Shown here piece by piece: positions 37,091 through 46,650 of a stretch of DNA of 64,000 bases. Both the position numbers and the translations under genes were made by a program. Numbering within the stretch: the stretch's first letter is position 1; every line of letters starts with the position of its first letter. The notes beneath the pieces were generated by a model. The model had not been told where the DNA came from. It saw nothing but the letters and a program-made list of their open reading frames with translations, and did not search any database. Source of the DNA: Shinella sp. UYSO24 (lineage in GTDB: Bacteria; Pseudomonadota; Alphaproteobacteria; Rhizobiales; Rhizobiaceae); the NCBI GenBank assembly GCA_902167985.1, contig CABHNZ010000015.1, positions 1 to 64,000 on the forward strand, written 5' to 3'.

Positions 37091-39262
37091 ATGCGTATCC
37101 TCGTCTCCGCCCTGGTCTGGGCGCTCGCCACTGCACTGATCGTGCTTCTGGTGACGCTGCCGATCAACACCCGTACCCAGCTCATCGCCAGCGTTCTGAC
37201 CGTCACCGTGATGGCGATCATCAAGATCGCCAAGGCGGAAGGCAAATGGCGACTGGTGGCGCTTGCCTTCGGTACGGCCATGGTTCTGCGCTATGTCTAC
37301 TGGCGCACGACAAGCACGCTGCCGCCGGTCAACCAGCTGGAAAACTTCATCCCGGGCCTGCTCGTCTATCTGGCCGAAATGTACAGTGTGCTGATGCTGG
37401 CGCTCAGCCTGTTCGTCGTGGCCATGCCGTTGCCGGCGCGCAAACCCGCCGCCGGTGGCGACCACGAGCTGCCGACCGTCGATGTTTTCGTGCCGACCTA
37501 TAACGAGGACGAGACGCTGCTGGCCAATACGCTGGCCGCCTGCCGAAACATGGATTATCCGGCAGACAAGTTCACCGTCTGGCTGCTGGACGATGGCGGC
37601 ACGGTGCAGAAGCGCAAATCCGGCAATGTCGCCGATGCCCGCGCTGCCGAAGCCCGCCACCGCGTGCTGAAACAGCTTTGCGACGATCTCGGCGTCAAAT
37701 ACCTGACGCGTGAGCGCAACGAACATGCCAAGGCCGGCAATCTCAACAACGGACTGGCGCATTCGACCGGCGACCTGATTGCCGTCTTCGACGCCGACCA
37801 TGCGCCGACGCGCGACTTCCTGCTTGAGACCGTCCATTATTTCGCCAAGGAAGAGAAACTCTTCCTGGTGCAGACGCCACACTTCTTCCTCAACCCCGAC
37901 CCGGTCGAGCGCAACCTGCGCACATTCGAGAAGATGCCGAGCGAGAACGAGATGTTCTACGGCATCATCCAGCGCGGTCTCGACAAGTGGAACGCCGCCT
38001 TCTTCTGCGGCTCTGCCGCGGTCCTCAACCGCAAGGCTCTGGAAGTCTCGAACGGCTTTTCCGGTGTCAGCATTACCGAAGACTGCGAGACGGCGCTCGA
38101 CCTGCACGGGCTCGGCTGGCACAGTATCTATGTCGACCGGCCGCTGATCGCCGGGCTGCAGCCGGCAACATTCGCCAGCTTCATCGGCCAGCGCTCGCGC
38201 TGGGCCCAGGGGATGATGCAGATCCTGCGCTTCCGCTTCCCGCCGCTCAAGCGCGGTCTCTCCTTCCCGCAGCGCCTTTGCTACATGTCGTCGACGCTGT
38301 TCTGGCTCTTCCCCTTCCCGCGGACGATCTTCCTCTTCGCGCCGCTCTTCTATCTGTTCTTCGACCTGCAGATCTTCACCTCGTCCGGCGGCGAGTTTCT
38401 CGTCTATTCGCTGGCCTACATGATCGTGAACATGATGATGCAGAACTATCTCTACGGATCGTTCCGCTGGCCCTGGATTTCCGAGCTCTACGAATATGTG
38501 CAGACCGTGCATCTGCTGCCGGCCGTCGTCTCGGTGATGCTCAACCCACGCAAGCCGACCTTCAAGGTGACGGCGAAGGACGAATCCGTTTCGGTCAGCC
38601 GCCTGTCGGAAATCAGCCGTCCGTTCTTCGTCATCTTCTGCGTGCTGGTGATCGCCTTCTTCATCTCGATCTATCGTGTCTATGCCGAGCCTTACAAGGC
38701 GGACGTGACGCTGGTGGTGGGCGGCTGGAACCTGCTCAACATCATCATCGCCGGCTGTGCACTGGGCGTCGTCTCGGAACGCGGCGAACGCCAGTCTTCC
38801 CGCCGTATCCGGGTGAGCCGCCGCTGCGAGTTCTCGGTCGATGACAAATGGTTCACGGCCACCATCGAAGACGTATCGGCCAATGGTGCAGCGCTGCAGG
38901 TCTATACGGAAGGGTTCCGCGACCTGAAGGTCGGCAGCCGGGCGGTGATCCGCTTCCAGCCGTTCAGCGATCTGCCGGTCAGCGATCTGCCGATCGAGAT
39001 CCGAAACTTCCAGAGCGTCGGCGACGTGACGACGATCGGTTCGCGCTACATGCCGGAAAAGGCGACCGACCACCGGCTGATCGCCGACCTGATGTTTGCC
39101 AATTCGGCGCAGTGGACACAGTGGCAGACGTCGCGCCGCAACAATCCCGGCCTTCTGCGCGGTACGCTTTGGTTCCTCGGGCTTGCGGTCTACCAGACGA
39201 CCCGTGGCCTCGGCTACCTGCTCAAGGATATCGGCAAGGCCAAGCCGGCGGGAGAACGCTGA
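37091..39262 (+). CDS. bcsA: Cellulose synthase catalytic subunit BcsA
   Basis: BcsA polymerises UDP-glucose and threads the glucan through the inner membrane. The 723-residue product has N-terminal membrane helices, then the GT2 domain with LLDDGGTVQKRKSG, FDADHAPTRDFLLET, the catalytic SITEDCETALDLHGLG and QRSRWAQGMMQILRFRFPP (QxxRW). More helices follow, then a C-terminal PilZ domain with SRRIRVSRR (RxxxR) and IEDVSANGAAL (DxSxxG), the c-di-GMP site. Activity is therefore probably switched on by c-di-GMP. The frame is intact. It overlaps bcsB by one base. Confidence 0.97.
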   Translation: MRILVSALVWALATALIVLLVTLPINTRTQLIASVLTVTVMAIIKIAKAEGKWRLVALAFGTAMVLRYVYWRTTSTLPPVNQLENFIPGLLVYLAEMYSVLMLALSLFVVAMPLPARKPAAGGDHELPTVDVFVPTYNEDETLLANTLAACRNMDYPADKFTVWLLDDGGTVQKRKSGNVADARAAEARHRVLKQLCDDLGVKYLTRERNEHAKAGNLNNGLAHSTGDLIAVFDADHAPTRDFLLETVHYFAKEEKLFLVQTPHFFLNPDPVERNLRTFEKMPSENEMFYGIIQRGLDKWNAAFFCGSAAVLNRKALEVSNGFSGVSITEDCETALDLHGLGWHSIYVDRPLIAGLQPATFASFIGQRSRWAQGMMQILRFRFPPLKRGLSFPQRLCYMSSTLFWLFPFPRTIFLFAPLFYLFFDLQIFTSSGGEFLVYSLAYMIVNMMMQNYLYGSFRWPWISELYEYVQTVHLLPAVVSVMLNPRKPTFKVTAKDESVSVSRLSEISRPFFVIFCVLVIAFFISIYRVYAEPYKADVTLVVGGWNLLNIIIAGCALGVVSERGERQSSRRIRVSRRCEFSVDDKWFTATIEDVSANGAALQVYTEGFRDLKVGSRAVIRFQPFSDLPVSDLPIEIRNFQSVGDVTTIGSRYMPEKATDHRLIADLMFANSAQWTQWQTSRRNNPGLLRGTLWFLGLAVYQTTRGLGYLLKDIGKAKPAGER

Positions 39263-42003
39263 TGTCGATCATCAGGACGAAACTTGCGATCGCCTCGCTG
39301 ACGCTCAGCCTCGCAGCGCTCTGCGCGCCCGCACTGGCACAGGCACCCACACCCTTCGACATGAGCCCGGAACGGCCGAAACAGAGCACGGCCCAGCAGC
39401 CGGGTTCTGCGGCCATGCCGCCCGTCGCTTCTCCCGGCCCGGCGCCGAATGCGACCACCAGCCCGAGCCTCGCCCCAGCGCCGGTCTCGCCTGCGACGCC
39501 CCCTGCTGCAGCGGCGCCACCGCGCCCGACAGCCTCCCCTTCTCTTTGCCGAACCAGCAGGTGCCGGCGACGCAACCCGTACAATGCCGCGCGTCCCGGC
39601 GCGGCCACTCCGCCTGCCGCCAGCACATCTCGCCCGGAGAGCCAGGCTCAGCCCCTCGCCCTGCCGCAGGCGCAACAGCCGGCAGCGCAGGCGCGGGCGT
39701 GACCTTGACCTCGCCCGGACAGGTGACGCTACCGAACCTACGGGCCAGCCCCTGACGCCCGGCCAGCGCGATCCGCGACAGATGCAGGGCGGCGCACCAT
39801 CCGATGCCCAGGGCACTCCGAAAACCACCACGCCCGCATCTGCGGCAGAGGTGGATGATCCCGGCCGCCGCTATCTCGTTCCCTCGCCCAATCTCAGGCT
39901 CGGCGGCGAGATCGATCAGCGCTCCTGGACCGTTTACCTGACGGCTGACGAGGCGGCTTCCGGGGCGAAACTGCATTTCGCCTATCAGAATGCCGTTGTC
40001 GTTGCCCCCGAGGCCTCGCGCCTGACGATCACGATCAACGATGTGTCTGTCTATGCAGACAAGATTTCCTCTTCCGACCAGCCATCGGATCATGTCGCGG
40101 AAATCCCGGCGGGCCTGCTGCGCGCCGGACCCAATACATTCCGCTTCGGTGCCGACCAGAGGCACCGCACCGACTGCACGATCGAATCCACCTATGAGCT
40201 TTGGACCGACATCGATCCGCAGCGCACCTTCCTTGCCTTCGACAACGAGCGGGCGGGCCGTTTCTCCCGGCTGGACGACCTGAGGGCCGTCGGCCTCGAC
40301 GGCAAGGGGAATACACGCTACCGCCTGATCGTGCCGGCGCTCGACCAGATGGGCGCGACGGACGTGCTGATGCGGCTCTCGGAGGGCCTGTCGCTGATGG
40401 GCGGCATGCCCAACCAGTCATTCGCCTTCCAGAAGACCACGGACGGCGCGCTGCGTCCGGGCGAACTCCCGATCTTCGTCGGCACGCCCGACGAGCTGCG
40501 GCCTCTGCTGCCCGGCGTCCCCTCCGCTGCCACCAATGCCGCGGTTGCCAGTTTCGTCGATTATCCGGGCAGTAACGGCGTCTCGGCGCTGGTTCTTTCG
40601 GGTCCGAGCTGGCCGTCGATCCAGACGCTGATCGACAGTTTCGTCGCCACCGCCGATACGAGCAGCAACCAGCGACGCGAAACGCTGCTGACCTCCAACT
40701 GGAGCGGCACGGATACGCCCTTCCTGTTCGGCGACAGCACGATCAACCTTTCCGCCATGGGCGTGACGAGCGAGGAGTTTTCCGGACGGCTGTTCCGCAC
40801 GCGCTTCACCGTGGGTGTGCCGGCGGATTTCTACGCCAATGCCTATGGCGAAGCCGCATTCTACTTGACGCCGCCTATACGGCGGATGTCCTGCCGGGCA
40901 GCCATATCGATATCTTCGTCAACGGCAATCTCGCCTCCACCGTGCCGATCACCACGAAGGGTGGCGCGATCCTGCGGCATCTGCCGATCAAGCTGACGCT
41001 TCGCCATTTCAAGCCGGGCGTGAACCAGATCGCCATCGAAGCAGCGCTTCTCACCAATTCGGACAAGGCCTGCGCTCCCGGCTCAACGGCCGACACCAAG
41101 CCGCGTTTCGTGCTGTTCGGCAGCTCGCAGTTCCACATGCCGGACTTTGCCCATATCGCGCAGGTACCGAACCTTTCCGCGATTGCCGGCACGGGCTTTC
41201 CGTTTACCGTCGATCACAATCCGGTCTCGCTCTTCCTTGGCCGGATCGACGAGCCGACGCTTTCAGCCGCCGCAACCTTCCTTGGCAAGATCGCGCTCGC
41301 CTCGCACCGGCTCGTGCCCGTCAGCGTGACCTTGTCGACGGCACGGACGGTGGGGCCGAATGCGCTCTTCGTCGGCACCGTTTCCGACTTTCCAAGCAAT
41401 GTCCTGTCGCAGCTGAAGATAGACCAGGACACCCGCAACAACTGGGCACCGGGAGATGCCGCACCGGCGCCGGTGACGCGCACCCTGACGCTTCAGGACT
41501 GGCAGGAAAAGAGCGGCAACAATTTCCTTGCCCGGCAATTCTCATCCATCTCGGACTGGGCAAAGCGGAATTTCGACCTGTCATCGACGATGCTGCGCTT
41601 TGCGCCGGCGAGCGACGCGCTCTACAAGCCCCCGGCAACGGCGGAAATGCTGATCGCGCAGGAAAGCGACCCGACGCAGACCGGCACATGGACCGCCGTG
41701 ATCGCGCCCGACAGCGAGGCATTGCAGACGGGCATGGACGCGTTCTCGACACGCGATGCGTGGAGCAGGCTCGAAGGCCGCGTTGCGGTCTATAGCGGCC
41801 CTGCAACGGAAACGACGATCGTTCCGGTGAGCTGGTTCCGCTTCATGCCGACACAGTCCCTGTCGCTCTCCAACGCCCGCCTGATCGCCGCCAACTGGCT
41901 GTCGGACAATATCATGTCCTACGGCCTGCTTCTGGTCGCCGGCGCAATCCTGCTCGGCCTTGCGACCGCGGGCCTCTTGTCGATGCTCGGGCGCAATCGG
42001 TAA
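39262..42003 (+). CDS. bcsB: Cellulose synthase periplasmic subunit BcsB (several frameshifts)
   Basis: BcsB is the periplasmic, membrane-anchored partner of BcsA that guides the glucan. From ATG 39262 there is a signal peptide (ending PALAQ) and a long Pro/Ala/Gln-rich region. The conserved domain has LTADEAASGAKLHFAYQNAV, SRLTITINDVSVYADK, LSEGLSLMGGMPNQSFAFQK and the C-terminal anchor MSYGLLLVAGAILLGLATAG. At least two bases are lost between 39520 and 39760, where five plausible segments walk through the frames. One more is lost near 40868 (restored: FYLDAAYTADVLPGS). Reconstructed length is about 914 residues. No bcsZ follows. Confidence 0.93.
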
Positions 42004-42032
42004 GGCTTCATCAGGAATGAAGATTGTCATCA

Positions 42033-42057
42033 GGGGAGCGGCAACGCTCCCCTTTTT
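42033..42057 (+). terminator. Intrinsic terminator after bcsB
   Basis: GGGGAGCG-GCAA-CGCTCCCC followed by TTTTT, 30 bases past the bcsB stop. It ends the bcsN-bcsA-bcsB transcript. Confidence 0.92.
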
Positions 42058-42170
42058 GCATTTTGGGAGCGAGAGGATTTGCAAAGGGTTGCGCGGACGA
42101 GAATAGCCGTTGACCAGCAACCAATGCGGCCAGCACCATCTTCACATCGAAATCATCTTTGGGGAAATAA

Positions 42171-42246
42171 TGGTGCCCGGAGGCGGATTTGAACCACCGA
42201 CACGCGGATTTTCAATCCGCTGCTCTACCAACTGAGCTATCCGGGC
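42171..42246 (-). tRNA. tRNA-Phe (GAA)
   Basis: A 76-base cloverleaf on the minus strand, 5' GCCCGGATAGCTCAGTTGG, with anticodon stem GCGGA-TTGAAAA-TCCGC (anticodon GAA), T arm with GGTTCAAATCC, acceptor closing TCCGGGC, and encoded CCA. Its 3' end faces the end of bcsB. Confidence 0.98.
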
Positions 42247-42307
42247 ATCCAAGGCTTCAAGCCTTCCGGTCTTTACCGGCGGGGTGTTTTCCCCGGAAGC
42301 GAGCGGG

Positions 42308-42336
42308 GTTATAACATCTTGTTCGGCCATGTCCAG
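42308..42336 (-). promoter_or_regulatory. Possible tRNA-Phe promoter
   Basis: On the minus strand CTGGAC (-35-like) and TATAAC (-10-like) are 17 bases apart, about 60 bases before the tRNA 5' end. The match is by eye. Confidence 0.4.
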
Positions 42337-42408
42337 CGCTTCAGCGAACTTTTTTGACAAGTTTGCGAAAATTATGTTTTTCGCAGCAATATCAATGGAC
42401 AAGCAATT

Positions 42409-42627
42409 TCAGTCTTCGCCGCGGTCGGCCTTGCTTTCGTCATCTGCGACGGGCAGCGCATAAGAACCGTTCAGCCAGCGCGACAGATCGAGCGTGCGGC
42501 AGCGGTCGGAGCAGAAGGGATAGTGGTCGCGCGCGGAAGGCTTGCCGCATTCCGGGCAGGGCCGCGTCTTGCGCAACGGCTCCACCTTGCCACCCGCCTT
42601 GATGCCGGGTCTGGCGTCGTCTGTCAT
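42409..42627 (-). CDS. yacG: Zinc-binding DNA gyrase inhibitor YacG
   Basis: A 72-residue protein with the YacG zinc site: Cys pair in RPCPECGKPSARDHYPFCSD and RCRTLDLSRWLNGSYALPV. YacG of E. coli binds GyrB and blocks DNA binding; the role here is inferred from family. The ATG at 42627 (MTDDARPGIKAGG) is chosen over upstream codons because they lack conservation-like sequence. It lies downstream of maf and is probably co-transcribed. The frame is intact. Confidence 0.9.
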   Translation of the reverse strand: MTDDARPGIKAGGKVEPLRKTRPCPECGKPSARDHYPFCSDRCRTLDLSRWLNGSYALPVADDESKADRGED

Positions 42628-42723
42628 GGTGATACTCCCGTGTTGGTCTTCGGGCTTTCGGTGATCGGGCTCGCGGTTATCGGACTTGCAGCCCGTAGCT
42701 TCCGGCGTCAATCCGGCCGGCTC

Positions 42724-43344
42724 TCAGCCTTCCGGCCAAGCGCCAGCCACGTCGAAGCCTTCGCCGGCAAGAAGCGTCGTGACCTCGAAAAGCGGCAGGC
42801 CGACGACATTGGTGTAGGATCCGACGAGTTTCTGCACGAAGGAGCCGGCAATGCCCTGGATGGCATAGGCGCCGGCCTTTCCGCGCCATTGGCCGGATGC
42901 GATGTAATTGTCGATCTCGCGGGTCGACAGGCGCTTGAAGCGCACTTTCGTCTCGATCACCTTCTGGCGGAACTGGCCGCCGGGGGTGACGAGGCAGACG
43001 CCGGTATAGACCCAGTGGCCACGACCGGAGAGAAGATGCAGCGCTGCGGATGCCTCTTCCGTATATTCCGTCTTTTCCAGAATGCGGCGGCCGACCGCAA
43101 CCACGGTATCGGCCGAGAGGATGTAGCTATGGCGCCATGTGGGGTCATTGCGGATGGCCGCAAAGGCGGCCTCTGCCTTTTCCAGGCTGAGGCGCCGTGC
43201 CAGAGACCGAGGATGCTCGGCGCGCTTCGGCGTCTCGTCGATATCCATCGGCATCAGCCGGGCCGGCTCGATGCCGACCTGGTTCAACAGGTCGAGGCGG
43301 CGCGGAGAGCCCGATGCCAATATCAGCTTCTGTGTCTCGCCCAT
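42724..43344 (-). CDS. maf: Maf-family nucleotide pyrophosphatase
   Basis: A 206-residue Maf-like protein that hydrolyses non-canonical or certain canonical nucleoside triphosphates. Motifs are LILASGSPRRLDLLNQVG at the start, the catalytic Asp in YILSADTVVAVGRRILEK, and GKAGAYAIQGIAGSFVQKL. Length is typical. It lies between infA and yacG, the usual rhizobial order. The frame is intact. Confidence 0.95.
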   Translation of the reverse strand: MGETQKLILASGSPRRLDLLNQVGIEPARLMPMDIDETPKRAEHPRSLARRLSLEKAEAAFAAIRNDPTWRHSYILSADTVVAVGRRILEKTEYTEEASAALHLLSGRGHWVYTGVCLVTPGGQFRQKVIETKVRFKRLSTREIDNYIASGQWRGKAGAYAIQGIAGSFVQKLVGSYTNVVGLPLFEVTTLLAGEGFDVAGAWPEG

Positions 43345-43385
43345 ATGTGCCCCGCCGCCAATGCCTGCCGAAATATCCGTCGATC

Positions 43386-43604
43386 TTACTTGAAGCGGTA
43401 GGTGATACGGCCCTTGGTCAGGTCGTAGGGGGTCATCTCGACCAGAACCTTGTCGCCGGCCAGAACGCGGATGCGGTTCTTGCGCATGCGGCCCGCCGTG
43501 TGGGCGATGATCTCGTGCTCGTTTTCGAGCTTCACGCGGAACGTCGCGTTCGGCAGGAGTTCGGTCACGACGCCCGGGAATTCGAGAACTTCTTCTTTTG
43601 CCAT
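43386..43604 (-). CDS. infA: Translation initiation factor IF-1
   Basis: A 72-residue OB-fold protein beginning MAKEEVLEFPGVVTELLPNA, with FRVKLENEHEIIAHTAGRMR, KNRIRVLAGDKVLVEMTPYD and the end LTKGRITYRFK. It binds the A site of the 30S subunit at initiation. Length and sequence are canonical. The frame is intact. Confidence 0.98.
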   Translation of the reverse strand: MAKEEVLEFPGVVTELLPNATFRVKLENEHEIIAHTAGRMRKNRIRVLAGDKVLVEMTPYDLTKGRITYRFK

Positions 43605-43735
43605 CTAAGGTGTTTCTTCCTATGTTTACCAGAAAAGGCGGATCGAGCCCTGCTCGCCGCCCCCAAATTTTGCGCGGAAACTACACAATCATGTCGCCTT
43701 TGTGAACCACGCTTCACAGCGAAAGTCACAGAGGC

Positions 43736-44224
43736 TCAATCGGAGCCTGAAAAGGGCGTCCCGCGGGATGCCAGACGCTCCCCGATCAACCGCCACAGAT
43801 GATCGCGAACCTCCCGATAAGCCTCGACAATCTGCTCTCTGGAGCCTGCCGTTGCCGTCGGGTCGATCGTCGGCCAATAGACCACGTCGACCGATTGCGA
43901 ACGGGTCAATTCCAGCGCCTGATGGTGTGCCTCGGGCGTCAGCGTGACGATGAGATCGAAGAAATCGTCTTCCAGCTCCTCCATCGTGCGCGGCTGATGG
44001 CGACCGAGCGAAAGCCCGATTTCCTCCAGAACCACATCGACGAAAGGATCGCGTTCGCCGGAGCGGACACCGGCAGACTGGATATATATATCGGATGGCA
44101 GAAGGTGTTTTGCAATGACTTCAGCCATCGGCGAACGGATGGAGTTCATGCCGCACATGAAGAGCACGGCACCCGGCTTGCCGAGCTTTCCGTCAGGCTT
44201 CATCTCGGGCGCCGGCGTTTCCAT
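43736..44224 (-). CDS. Low-molecular-weight protein phosphatase / arsenate-reductase-like protein
   Basis: From ATG 44224 the product is 162 residues. The P-loop AVLFMCGMNSIRSPMAEVIA contains the CxxxxxR(S) active-site pattern (C-G-M-N-S-I-R-S). The general-acid region is VYWPTIDPTATAGSREQIVE with Asp-Pro, as in low-molecular-weight tyrosine phosphatases. The target is unknown. An upstream GTG (44236) would overlap the UPF0262 stop as GTGA and is a possible start. The frame is intact. Confidence 0.85.
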   Translation of the reverse strand: METPAPEMKPDGKLGKPGAVLFMCGMNSIRSPMAEVIAKHLLPSDIYIQSAGVRSGERDPFVDVVLEEIGLSLGRHQPRTMEELEDDFFDLIVTLTPEAHHQALELTRSQSVDVVYWPTIDPTATAGSREQIVEAYREVRDHLWRLIGERLASRGTPFSGSD

Positions 44225-44232
44225 CACTGTGC

Positions 44233-44706
44233 TCACCCGCGCCAATAGAGAACGCAGACCAGCGTAAAAAGCCGTCTTGCCGTGTCGAAGTCGATCCTGA
44301 TCTTGCCGTCGAGGCGGTTCATCAGGGTCTGCGATCCTTCGTTATGGATGCCGCGCCGGCCCATGTCGATCGCCTCGATCCGGCTTGGCGTCGAGGAGCG
44401 GATCGCCTCGTAATAGCTCTCGCAGATCATGAAATAATCCTTGATGATCCGACGAAAGGGCGTGAGCGACAGGATATGGGTGGCCACATCGGCGCCGTCT
44501 TCGGTGCTGATGGCCAGCATCAGCTTGGCGTCGACCAGCGAGAGTTTCAGAAGATAGGGACCGCCCGGATGACCGAGCGGCTCGAAGGCGTTCTCCTCGA
44601 CGAGATCGAAGATGGCGACGGCGCGTTCGTGTTCGACATCAGGCGTCGAGCGACCGATCGAGTCGTCCAGGACGACATCGGAAAGCCGGAAGTCGCCCTG
44701 GCCCAT
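44233..44706 (-). CDS. UPF0262 family protein
   Basis: A 157-residue protein conserved in alphaproteobacteria between hisD and the phosphatase gene, with no assigned function. Recognisable segments are FRLSDVVLDDSIGRSTPDVE, LILS-type THILSLTPFRRIIKDYFMIC and the end ARRLFTLVCVLYWRG. No signal or membrane helix is clear. It starts four bases after the hisD stop, so the hisD-UPF0262-phosphatase set is probably one transcript. The frame is intact. Confidence 0.9.
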   Translation of the reverse strand: MGQGDFRLSDVVLDDSIGRSTPDVEHERAVAIFDLVEENAFEPLGHPGGPYLLKLSLVDAKLMLAISTEDGADVATHILSLTPFRRIIKDYFMICESYYEAIRSSTPSRIEAIDMGRRGIHNEGSQTLMNRLDGKIRIDFDTARRLFTLVCVLYWRG

Positions 44707-44709
44707 CGT

Positions 44710-46007
44710 TCAAGCCCCGCTATTCAACCGGATGGCGACGGAGCGGGCGTGTGCATCGAGCCCTTCCGAGGTGGCGAGCGTGATCGCCGCCGGTGCAAGC
44801 TGCCGCAGCTGATCAGGACCGAGCCTGAGGATCGAGGTCCGCTTGACGAAATCGAGAACCGAGAGGCCCGACGAGAAGCGCGCCGAACGCGCCGTCGGCA
44901 GGACGTGGTTGGAACCGCCGACATAATCGCCGATGACTTCGGGCGTGTAGCGGCCGACGAAGATCGCGCCGGCATTGCGGACTTCAGGGATCAGCGCATC
45001 GGGATCGGCAACCGCAAGTTCCAGATGCTCGGCGGCGATCCGATTGGCAAGCGGGATGGCCGCCTTCAGGTCGGAGACGAGAATGACGGCGCCGAAATCA
45101 CGCCAGCTGGCCGAGGCGGTTTCGGAGCGCGAGAGCGTTTTCAGCTGGCGTTCGACGGCAGCCTCGACCGCCTTGCCGAGTTCGGCATCGTCGGTCATCA
45201 GGATGGACTGAGCGCCGGCATCATGCTCGGCCTGGGCCAGAAGATCGGCGGCCAGCCAGTCCGGATCATTGTCGCGATCGGCGATCACCAGCACTTCCGA
45301 AGGACCGGCGATCATGTCGATGCCGACCGTGCCGAAGACCTGGCGCTTGGCGGCGGCCACATAGGCATTGCCGGGGCCGACGATCTTGGCGACAGGGGCA
45401 ATCGTCTCGGTGCCGTAAGCGAGTGCGGCGACGGCCTGCGCGCCGCCGACGCGGTAGATTTCGCTGACGCCGGCGATACGGGCTGCGGCCAGCACCGCCG
45501 GGTTGATCTTGCCGCCACCGGCCGGAACGACCATGACGACGCGCGGCACGCCTGCGACCCTTGCCGGAACCGCATTCATCAGGACCGAGCTCGGATAGCT
45601 TGCCGTGCCGCCCGGCACATACAGGCCAACGGCATCAATGGCCGTCCAGCGCGAACCGAGGCCGACGCCGATCGCGTCCTCGTAGATATCATCCTTCGGC
45701 ATCTGGCGGGCGTGATGCTTTTCGATGCGCTCGGCTGCCAGCTTCAGCGCCTCGACGACATTCGGATCCGTCTCGGCAAGGGCTGCATCGATCTCGGCTT
45801 CGGTCACGCGAATGCGGCCTTGGCGAGATCAACACGGTCGAAGCGATTGGAATAGTCGATCAGCGCCTCATCACCGCGGGCGCGGACATCATCGATGATG
45901 GTGCGCACGGTGGCGTTCACATCTTCCGAGACTTCGCGCTTCGTCGACAGAAAGGCGGAGAACTTCGCCTCGAAATCCTGCGATGCCTGTTCAAGCCAGA
46001 TGCCCAA
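44710..46007 (-). CDS. hisD: Histidinol dehydrogenase HisD (frameshift near 45813)
   Basis: HisD catalyses the last two steps of histidine synthesis, L-histidinol to L-histidine, with NAD and zinc. From ATG 46007 the product begins MGIWLEQASQDFEAKFSAFL and runs to DRVDLAKAA. One missing C near 45813 breaks the frame; restored it reads AAIRVTEAEIDAALAETDPN. Later motifs are DAVGLYVPGGTASYPSSVLM, KIVGPGNAYVAAAKRQVFG, IDMIAGPSEVLVIAD and the catalytic NHVLPT with the C-terminal metal site. Reconstructed length is about 433 residues. A biosynthetic gene like this should be intact. Confidence 0.96.
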
Positions 46008-46103
46008 GCGAATATTCCTTCTTCATCGAAAATTACGGTGCCCGCAGTGCGGCGCAGCGCAAGCCCGTCTTAGGCTAGGGCCGGCGCAGGATGGCAGCCA
46101 GTC

Positions 46104-46534
46104 TCACGGGTGGCGCGGCTTGGTGGCGGTTTCCCATGCACCGCCGATATCCGCAAGAGCGACCTCGATACATTCGACATCGAGCGCAATCGAGGCCTTG
46201 CCGGAGAGAACAAGCTCGACGGTGCCTTCCGGCCCCTCGCCTTTCGGCGAAAAGCGGATGGCGAGCAGGGAGAGGACGTCATCCTTGCGGCCGCGGTTGA
46301 CGCCTGTCGAGCGCACCGCCTCGACGCGCTTGAAGACGAGGCCGGCGCGGTGACGCTCGAACCCCTTGCGCTTGCCTTCGGCTTGGCCCAGTCAAAGCGG
46401 TTGGCGGCAAGCGAGAAACTTTTCTCCGGCTGCGACCAATGGATATCGCCGATCTTGAAGACCGCATCCTGCATATGGGCGGAGACGATCTTCAGGTCTT
46501 CATCGTCCAGCGCAAGAAGTTTCAGATCGGTCAT
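46104..46534 (-). CDS. DUF2948 family protein (frameshift near 46383)
   Basis: A protein of about 144 residues found beside hisD in rhizobia. It begins MTDLKLLALDDEDLKIVSAH, then MQDAVFKIGDIHWSQPEKSF and AANRFDWAK. The frame breaks near 46383; one restored G gives AEGKRKGFERHRAGLVFKRV, joining to DDVLSLLAIRFSPKGEGPEG and SIALDVECIEVALADIGGAW. No catalytic motif is known to me and its function is unassigned. The call rests on sequence and neighbourhood. Confidence 0.85.
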
Positions 46535-46650
46535 CGAAAGCACAGGTCCCTGATACGGTATCGGCCTATGCCGATCCTTCAGGACTGACATAGGCCGACA
46601 TATTGCAAGACGCAACCGGGTGCCGAAACGACCCGGTATGCGAGCCTTCG

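Noticed and set aside
36854..39073. Open frame of 739 codons on the minus strand opposite bcsA
   Set aside because: Antisense shadow of a clear cellulose synthase; composition rich in Arg, His, Gln and Asp as expected from reverse-complemented codons.
42171..42246. tRNA-Phe as the attachment site of a mobile element carrying the cellulose genes
   Set aside because: No integrase gene and no repeated tRNA 3' fragment was seen near 33 kb; kept only as a weak possibility in the findings.
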